A program made the translations under genes and the position numbers. Below are positions 54,055 through 59,396 of a DNA stretch of 59,396 nt, one piece after another. Source of the DNA: an uncultured Roseburia sp. (GTDB taxonomy: Bacteria > Bacillota > Clostridia > Lachnospirales > Lachnospiraceae); the NCBI GenBank assembly GCA_947649645.1, contig CANSSP010000019.1, positions 1 through 59,396 on the forward strand, given 5' to 3'. Positions within the stretch are counted from its first letter, which is position 1, and every line of letters begins with the position of its first letter. The notes beneath the pieces were generated by a model that saw nothing but the letters and a program-made list of their open reading frames with translations, was not told the origin of the DNA and did not search any database.

Positions 54055-55644
54055 TTAACTTTTCCCAAATTCCGAGAGCACAAGCCCTTTATTGCGGTCT
54101 AAGACCATGCCGACGCTCCACGCATTGACAAACAAAAGCAGGGGCCTTCCCTTTAAATCCTGTATCTTTCTCATATCTGACGTCCCGACGAGTCTGTCCA
54201 TATCGACATCCGGATTTTCAATCCAGCGAATGTGCTCATACGGCAGATTGTCCATACGGATCTCCACGTTATATTCATTTTCCAGACGGTATTTTAAAAC
54301 GTCGAACTGGAGCACGCCGACGACGCCGACGATCACTTCTTCCATTCCCATATTATATTCCTGAAAAATCTGAATCGCGCCCTCCTGCGCGATCTGCTGC
54401 ATGCCCTTCATAAACTGCTTTCGCTTCATCGTATCCACCTGGCGCACTCTCGCAAAATGCTCCGGCGCAAACGTCGGTATGCCTTCAAACTGAAACGGCT
54501 TTGCCGTCGTGATCGTATCCCCGATCGAAAAAATACCGGGATCAAAAACGCCGATGATATCCCCCGCGTATGCCTCCTCGACAATATGCCGCTCCTGCGC
54601 CATCATCTGCTGCGGCTGGGAAAGCTTGATTTTCCTGTTGCCGCCCTGCACATGCACGACTTCCATGCCCGCCGTAAATTTTCCGGAACAGATGCGCATA
54701 AACGCAATGCGGTCGCGGTGCGCACGGTTCATGTTTGCCTGAATTTTAAAGACAAACGCCGAAAAATCCGCCTCAAACGGGTCAATTGTCCCGATATCGG
54801 CCTTCCTCGGAAGCGGAGCGTTGGTCATGGAGAGGAAATGCTGCAAAAAGGTCTCCACACCGAAATTGGTCAGGGCAGAACCGAAAAATACCGGGGACAA
54901 CTCCCCTTTCTCCACAAGCTCCAGGTCAAATTCCGCGCTCGCACCGTCCAGAAGTTCAATCTCTCCGATCAGCTTTTCCTTCGCCTCCTGTCCGATCTCT
55001 GCCTCAAGTGCCGGATCGTCCAGCGCAATCTGTTTCTCCGTCCCCTCTTTCGTTCCCTTTAAAGTGTCGGAAAAAGTCATGACCTTTTTCGTATTCCTGT
55101 CATAGACTCCCCTGAACGCTTTTCCCGAACCGATCGGCCAGTTGACCGGACAGGTCGCAATGCCCAGCTCTTTTTCTATCTCGTCGAGCAGGTCAAACGA
55201 ATCGCTGGCATCCCTGTCCATCTTATTGATAAACGTAAAAATCGGGATATGACGCATCACACAGACTTTAAACAGCTTTCTTGTCTGCGCCTCGACGCCC
55301 TTTGAGCCGTCGATGACCATGACAGCGGAATCCGCCGCCATCAGCGTCCGGTAGGTGTCCTCCGAGAAATCCTGGTGGCCCGGCGTATCCAGGATATTGA
55401 TACAGTATCCATTGTAATGAAACTGCAGAACAGAAGATGTGACGGAAATTCCCCTTTCCTTCTCGATCTCCATCCAGTCCGAAACGGCATGGCGCGCCGT
55501 CGCCTTCCCCTTCACCGACCCGGCCAGATTTATCGCGCCGCCGTAAAGCAGAAACTTTTCCGTCAGCGTCGTCTTTCCCGCGTCCGGATGGGAGATAATC
55601 GCAAACGTGCGTCTCTTTTCGATCTCTTTTCTCAAATCAGTCAA
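54055..55644 (-). CDS. prfC: Peptide chain release factor RF3
   Basis: A 529-residue translational GTPase that removes RF1/RF2 after termination. SHPDAGKTTLTEKFLLYGGA (G1), ERGISVTSSVLQF (G2), DTPGHQDF (G3) and INKMDRDA (G4) are diagnostic, with a C-terminal domain like that of EF-G. The start is TTG, with GGAGG 11 bases upstream; the next in-frame starts come later and are less well placed. It has its own promoter. Confidence 0.95.
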   Translation of the reverse strand: MTDLRKEIEKRRTFAIISHPDAGKTTLTEKFLLYGGAINLAGSVKGKATARHAVSDWMEIEKERGISVTSSVLQFHYNGYCINILDTPGHQDFSEDTYRTLMAADSAVMVIDGSKGVEAQTRKLFKVCVMRHIPIFTFINKMDRDASDSFDLLDEIEKELGIATCPVNWPIGSGKAFRGVYDRNTKKVMTFSDTLKGTKEGTEKQIALDDPALEAEIGQEAKEKLIGEIELLDGASAEFDLELVEKGELSPVFFGSALTNFGVETFLQHFLSMTNAPLPRKADIGTIDPFEADFSAFVFKIQANMNRAHRDRIAFMRICSGKFTAGMEVVHVQGGNRKIKLSQPQQMMAQERHIVEEAYAGDIIGVFDPGIFSIGDTITTAKPFQFEGIPTFAPEHFARVRQVDTMKRKQFMKGMQQIAQEGAIQIFQEYNMGMEEVIVGVVGVLQFDVLKYRLENEYNVEIRMDNLPYEHIRWIENPDVDMDRLVGTSDMRKIQDLKGRPLLLFVNAWSVGMVLDRNKGLVLSEFGKS

Positions 55645-55684
55645 AACAAACTATTCCTCCAGAATCTTTATGGTATCTTCTGGC

Positions 55685-55713
55685 ACTATAGCATATTCCG
55701 CGGGAAAAATCAA
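55685..55713 (-). promoter_or_regulatory. Promoter of prfC
   Basis: -35 TTGATT (55708-55713), 17-base spacer, -10 TATAGT (55685-55690) with an extended TGC, minus strand, about 40 bases before the start. Confidence 0.7.
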
Positions 55714-55741
55714 AATATATTATACCGCACGGCGTTTCTTC

Positions 55742-57445
55742 TTATACTATAAGCTTCCGATACCGGTTGATACAGGCGAAGATTTCCTGTCTTCTCGGCA
55801 TCGCAAGGCCGCTCGGCAGATAACTGCCCTCGCAGACGGCGGCCAGTCCTTTTTCCGACAGCAGTTTTTCCAGAATATCCACCGCCTGCACCAGTGTGCG
55901 CTTCCCGTCAAACACATGACACTCTGCATATTTCAGCAGATATCCGAGCGCTGTGAGCTGCTCTGTGTCCACAAGCTGCTCCACATAGCGCACGTCGATC
56001 GTCTCCCTGTTGATAGAAATGCCGTCTTTTCCCATCGTTTTCATCTTCATGCGCGCATCCTCGCGAAAAGCCCGCTCAGCCCGGACGATACGCGCAAACC
56101 GCGGCTCTGCCTGCTTCGGGGGCTGCGCCTCCGGCATCGGAAAACGCTCTGCCTCCTCTTTTGCAAATGCCGTGATTTCCACCGGCTTATACTGGTTCAT
56201 CTGGATAATACAGTCCGCCTTATGAAAATAGGAGCCCGAGCTGCCCGCCACCAGGATCGTCGAAATCCCGTATTCTGTGTACAGCTCCGTGATACGGTCG
56301 ATAAACGGCGTGATCGGTTCGTCGTCCCGGTTTACCACCCGCTGCATCAGCTCGTCCCTGATCATAAAGTTCGTGGCACTCGTATCCTCGTCGATCAGAA
56401 ACACCTTCGTTCCGGCCTCCATGGCCTCAACCACATTCGCGGCCTGCGACGTACTGCCGCTCGCGTCCTCCGTGCCAAACCCCTTCGTGTCTTTTCCGTT
56501 TGGAAGATTGCTGATAAACATGGAAATATCTACTTTTTTGATGCTCCTGCCGTCCTCTGCGCGGATCTTCACGGCTGTATCGTCCGTAATCACATATTCC
56601 CTTCCGTCCCCGGCAATGTGATTGTACACCCCCAGTTCCAGCGCTTTTAACAGCGTCGACTTTCCGTGGTAGCCGCCGCCCACGATCAGTGTAATCCCTT
56701 TTCTGATCCCCATTCCCTTAAGCGGTCCATGGTGCGGCAGTACCAGTTCCACTTCGAGCGACGGCGGGGACACAAACTTCACCGCGTCTTTCATCGGCCG
56801 TCCCGAGACGCCCGACTCCCGCGGCAGAACGGAACCGTTCGCCACAAACGCGGCAAGCCCCGTCTCTTTTAACTGCGAACGGATATACTGCTGATCCTCT
56901 GCGAGGTCGGCCGCTTTTTTCACGGCCGCTGCATCCAGTGCCTTGTAAAAAAGAGCGCGGGACACACACTGCGGAAGAAACTCGAAAAAGATTTTTTCCA
57001 GCTCCCTCGCGTTTACGGTACGCCCGTTGGCAGGAAATCCGACCTCAAAGCGCAGTGCAAGATCCCCCGTCTTCGCGTCCATCTGACAGGCCGTTCGCTC
57101 CAGTACTTCCTGCCCGCAGCGGCTCACGGAGAGAAGTCCGCTCTTTCCGGAGCCCTTCGCCTTAAAGGAAACCTTCTCCAGCTCCTGCCAGAACCGGCGC
57201 AGCAAATAATCCTGCAGGGCAGCGCGGCGGCAGTCCATATTATAAAGCTCCGCCGGAAATCCCGCTGTGCGCCCCTTGACGTGAACACTGACTTTGGACG
57301 GAGCCGCAAACGGATCGCCCTGCACATGGTCAATGGAGAGGACATAATTACGAAAATCATAGCTTCCCCTGGTGTCTTTGTAAGCCGGATAACTCTTGTG
57401 GTCAATTCTCTGTAAAATCGTTCTCAAATCTGTCTGTGACTGCAT
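55742..57445 (-). CDS. Predicted ATPase of the ABC class (PF09818 type)
   Basis: A 567-residue protein. LIVGGGYHGKSTLLKALELG (about residue 245) is a Walker A variant; VFLIDEDTSATNFMIRD is the Walker B; and SGSTSQAANVVEAME is the signature-like segment. No membrane segments. Function unknown; such proteins are not transporters. The start has AAGGAG 7 bases before it. It follows the MoxR gene by 17 bases. Confidence 0.87.
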   Translation of the reverse strand: MQSQTDLRTILQRIDHKSYPAYKDTRGSYDFRNYVLSIDHVQGDPFAAPSKVSVHVKGRTAGFPAELYNMDCRRAALQDYLLRRFWQELEKVSFKAKGSGKSGLLSVSRCGQEVLERTACQMDAKTGDLALRFEVGFPANGRTVNARELEKIFFEFLPQCVSRALFYKALDAAAVKKAADLAEDQQYIRSQLKETGLAAFVANGSVLPRESGVSGRPMKDAVKFVSPPSLEVELVLPHHGPLKGMGIRKGITLIVGGGYHGKSTLLKALELGVYNHIAGDGREYVITDDTAVKIRAEDGRSIKKVDISMFISNLPNGKDTKGFGTEDASGSTSQAANVVEAMEAGTKVFLIDEDTSATNFMIRDELMQRVVNRDDEPITPFIDRITELYTEYGISTILVAGSSGSYFHKADCIIQMNQYKPVEITAFAKEEAERFPMPEAQPPKQAEPRFARIVRAERAFREDARMKMKTMGKDGISINRETIDVRYVEQLVDTEQLTALGYLLKYAECHVFDGKRTLVQAVDILEKLLSEKGLAAVCEGSYLPSGLAMPRRQEIFACINRYRKLIV

Positions 57446-57462
57446 TTTTCTCTCCTTTTTCT

Positions 57463-59028
57463 TCATTCACGGTTTAATTCCGCAAGCAGTTCTGCCTTGC
57501 GCGTACCTGTCAGAAACTGTTCGTTGTACCGCAGATAACGTTCGTCCGGGTGTTTTGCCAGAAACAGCGCCGCCTCCGGTCTCAATGTCAGTTCCGTGAC
57601 AAAGACCACCATCTCCTGGCCGCCTTCAAACGCCTGCTCCATAAAGTCAAACGCGTGTTCCAGTGCCGCTCCCGCCCTTCGCTCCGTTTCCTCAAGCACT
57701 TTTCTCTGGACGTCAAAGCCCTCTTTTGCCGCGAGAAAGCACCGGCCGGCCGCCTGCGGCGCTTTTTCGCACGTATTAAAAATCCCTGCCCGCTGCGGTG
57801 CACACATTTTCAGTTGTTCCTTAAGGCGCTTTTCACAAGCCTCCTCGCTCTGCGAGAGACAGCCGCCTCTCTTCGCCGCAAGAAACGCCTCCCTGCGGCG
57901 CTCATACAGCGTCCAGTATATCTGTACTCCGTCTGCCTTATCGTCTCCGGTGCACACGTCTGTATCGCCGCTATCCGGTCCGCCGCCCGATAATGCATTC
58001 TTATATTCCTTCAGAAACGCATACCAGCCGTCCGTGACTGCCTTTTGTTCATCCACCTCTGCAAATTGCTTTGTCAGCCCGTCCAGAAGGAGATTTACCA
58101 CCGAAAGCCGCTCGTCAAACGCCGCCGCGTAGATGCGCGCGTACACCGCCGGTTTCACTTTTCCGGCCAGAATATCCGGTATACCGTAATCATCCCGGTA
58201 CTTGCGGTACAGATCAAAATAAGCCGCCGCATCTTCCGCCACCTCATCGTGGCGGACAAATTCACGGATCACCGGCTCGTCGACCCAAATCCCCATCTCT
58301 TCATATACTTCCATCAGTCTGCCAAGGTCCTCCCATCCACGGGCCGTGACAAACTTCAGTCCGTCCACATCCGCCTCCACACGGTAAAAATTTTTCGGCC
58401 GCAGGGCAAGGTAACTCATCACTGCCCCGCAGATGTGCTGCGCGCGCGCATACGCTTCCCAGACTCTGAAATCCGCCTCTACATCCAGATAACGCACGCG
58501 GTCGAGTGTCACCATGTCAAAATCGCGCACAGACTTGTTGTATTCCGGCGGATTTCCGGCCGCCACAATAATCCACCCCTCCGGCACGGCCTGGTTTCCA
58601 AAGGTCTTACACTGCAGGAACTGCAGCATCGTCGGCGCCAGCGTCTCCGACACGCAGTTGATCTCGTCGATAAATAAGATTCCCTCCCGCTGCCCGCTGT
58701 CGCGGATTTTCCGATAGACGCTGGCGATGATCTCACTCATCGTATACTCCGTCACCGAATACATTTTTTTGTCAAATTCCTCCTCGCGGATAAACGGCAG
58801 ACCCACGGCACTCTGTCTCGTATGATGTGTGATCGTATAAGCCACGAGACCGATCCGCTCTTCCCTGGCAATCTGCTCCATAATCTGGGTCTTCCCGATC
58901 CCCGGCGGTCCCATCAGAAGCATCGGCCGCTGCCGCACCGCAGGTATCTTATATGTGCCGTCTTCCTTTCTGGCCAGATATGCCCGCACTGTATGCTTTA
59001 TCTCTTCTTTTGCCTGTCTGATATTCAT
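57463..59028 (-). CDS. MoxR-type AAA+ ATPase
   Basis: A 521-residue protein. GPPGIGKTQIMEQIA (Walker A), GILFIDEINCVSE (Walker B), and AGNPPEYNKSVRDFDM (sensor region) are MoxR-type. MoxR proteins act as chaperones that assemble metal or other complexes, usually beside a von Willebrand factor A gene, which is absent here. The C-terminal 200 residues have no recognised domain. It is followed by the ABC-class ATPase. Confidence 0.87.
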   Translation of the reverse strand: MNIRQAKEEIKHTVRAYLARKEDGTYKIPAVRQRPMLLMGPPGIGKTQIMEQIAREERIGLVAYTITHHTRQSAVGLPFIREEEFDKKMYSVTEYTMSEIIASVYRKIRDSGQREGILFIDEINCVSETLAPTMLQFLQCKTFGNQAVPEGWIIVAAGNPPEYNKSVRDFDMVTLDRVRYLDVEADFRVWEAYARAQHICGAVMSYLALRPKNFYRVEADVDGLKFVTARGWEDLGRLMEVYEEMGIWVDEPVIREFVRHDEVAEDAAAYFDLYRKYRDDYGIPDILAGKVKPAVYARIYAAAFDERLSVVNLLLDGLTKQFAEVDEQKAVTDGWYAFLKEYKNALSGGGPDSGDTDVCTGDDKADGVQIYWTLYERRREAFLAAKRGGCLSQSEEACEKRLKEQLKMCAPQRAGIFNTCEKAPQAAGRCFLAAKEGFDVQRKVLEETERRAGAALEHAFDFMEQAFEGGQEMVVFVTELTLRPEAALFLAKHPDERYLRYNEQFLTGTRKAELLAELNRE

Positions 59029-59097
59029 CGCTCTGCATCCTCCCGGCGCACTCTTTTTGCGCGCCTGTCAAATCCCATCCGCCGTTTGTCAGCCCTG

Positions 59098-59111
59098 CCG
59101 GCATGCCGGCT
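59098..59111. other. 14-bp perfect palindrome
   Basis: GCCGGCATGCCGGC, self-complementary, between the MoxR gene and tRNA-Val. It could form a cruciform or a short hairpin with a T run on the plus strand. Its role is unknown. Confidence 0.4.
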
Positions 59112-59177
59112 TTTGCGCTCGTTATATCATATCACAAAATTTCTTTTGCCGATATCCAAAATTTATAAAATTTATGC

Positions 59178-59205
59178 TTGCATTCCTGGGATATCGTGCT
59201 ATAAT
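59178..59205 (+). promoter_or_regulatory. tRNA promoter
   Basis: -35 TTGCAT (59178-59183), 16-base spacer, perfect -10 TATAAT (59200-59205) with an extended TGC. It lies 14 bases before tRNA-Val. Confidence 0.8.
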
Positions 59206-59218
59206 AAAATCTAGTCAT

Positions 59219-59292
59219 GGAAGCATAGCTCAGCCGGGATGAGCGTTCGCCTCACACGCGAGAGGTCAAGGGTTCGAGCCCCTTTGCTTCCA
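59219..59292 (+). tRNA. tRNA-Val (anticodon CAC)
   Basis: A 74-base cloverleaf: acceptor GGAAGCA/TGCTTCC, D arm GCTC/GAGC, anticodon stem TTCGC/GCGAG around CTCACAC, variable AGGTC, T arm with TTCGAGC. The anticodon CAC reads GUG. CCA is not encoded. Confidence 0.95.
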
Positions 59293-59297
59293 CTTTC

Positions 59298-59319
59298 CGG
59301 ACAGGTTATTGTCTGTCCG
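59298..59319 (+). other. Hairpin between the two tRNAs
   Basis: CGGACAG/CTGTCCG stem with an 8-base loop, then TATTTTG. It lies 6 bases before tRNA-Ala, so it more likely guides processing than ends transcription. Confidence 0.5.
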
Positions 59320-59325
59320 TATTTT

Positions 59326-59396
59326 GGGGATATAGCTCAGCTGGGAGAGCGATACGTTCGCAACGTATAGGTCAGGGGTTCGAGTCCCCCTATCTC
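59326..59396 (+). tRNA. tRNA-Ala (anticodon CGC), cut at the right edge
   Basis: Acceptor GGGGATA, D arm GCTC/GAGC, anticodon stem ATACG/CGTAT around TTCGCAA, variable AGGTC, T arm with TTCGAGT. The G3-U70 pair that marks alanine is present. One A-C mismatch sits at the base of the T stem. 71 of about 73 bases are in the window. Confidence 0.93.

Overview
The window looks like a chromosomal segment of a Gram-positive Clostridia bacterium, most likely a Lachnospiraceae member of moderate GC. The pointers are a perfect CIRCE operator at groESL, an infC-rpmI-rplT operon behind a terminator-type leader, the Bacillus/Clostridium-type order era-yqzL-recO-glyS, single-chain glycyl-tRNA synthetase, DegV and DUF1848 proteins, a Firmicutes SOS box at recA, and strong GGAGG ribosome binding sites throughout. 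Species cannot be named from the sequence alone. Nearly all genes lie on the minus strand. The plus-strand exceptions are an XRE regulator pair, a PHP phosphoesterase, an exonuclease III, a secreted repeat protein and two tRNAs at the right end.

Layout, left to right. 1-1160: the 5' end of a repeat-bearing secreted protein, a small protein of unknown role, and a divergent XRE regulator plus small membrane protein. Three near-identical palindromes sit in the shared promoter region. 1255-9301: glycerate kinase, HAD phosphatase, purA, LysR, DegV, NUDIX, then groES-groEL under CIRCE. 9439-16699: lipase-like DUF2974 protein, Cof-type HAD, a three-gene envelope operon (GT2, permuted papain-like protein, flippase-like membrane protein), ilvN, ilvC, and a TM2/zinc-ribbon protein. 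16918-20402: infC-rpmI-rplT with its attenuator, and cheW-mcp. 20554-27000: PHP protein, DUF1848 plus a ferredoxin/ASKHA activator, exoA, GNAT, secreted Ig-like repeat protein. 27036-30931: recA-recX, a sodium symporter and mscL.

31396-39510 is one collinear run. It holds a PucR-type regulator, parE, parC, a HAD phosphatase, a CAAX-type protease (probable TTG start), a membrane protein and an ABC-like ATPase that has lost its Walker A lysine, Walker B glutamate and H-loop histidine. 39648-48784 holds msmX/ugpC and a long operon of M16C peptidase, era, yqzL, recO, lipoprotein, glyS and a PRTase-like protein. 48865-53399 holds a LacI regulator and a sugar ABC operon. Its first permease is frameshifted, and its promoter abuts three end-to-end 18-bp operators. 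53661-59028: trxA, prfC, an ABC-class ATPase and a MoxR AAA ATPase. 59219-59396: tRNA-Val(CAC) and the start of tRNA-Ala(CGC).

Most of the window is housekeeping. The parts most worth a second look are the ABC operator array with its broken permease, the DUF1848/ASKHA pair whose first member carries a C-terminal CX3CX2C motif, the pseudo-ABC ATPase tailing the topoisomerase IV operon, and the XRE operator trio. I found no clear phage, CRISPR array, IS element or integron.
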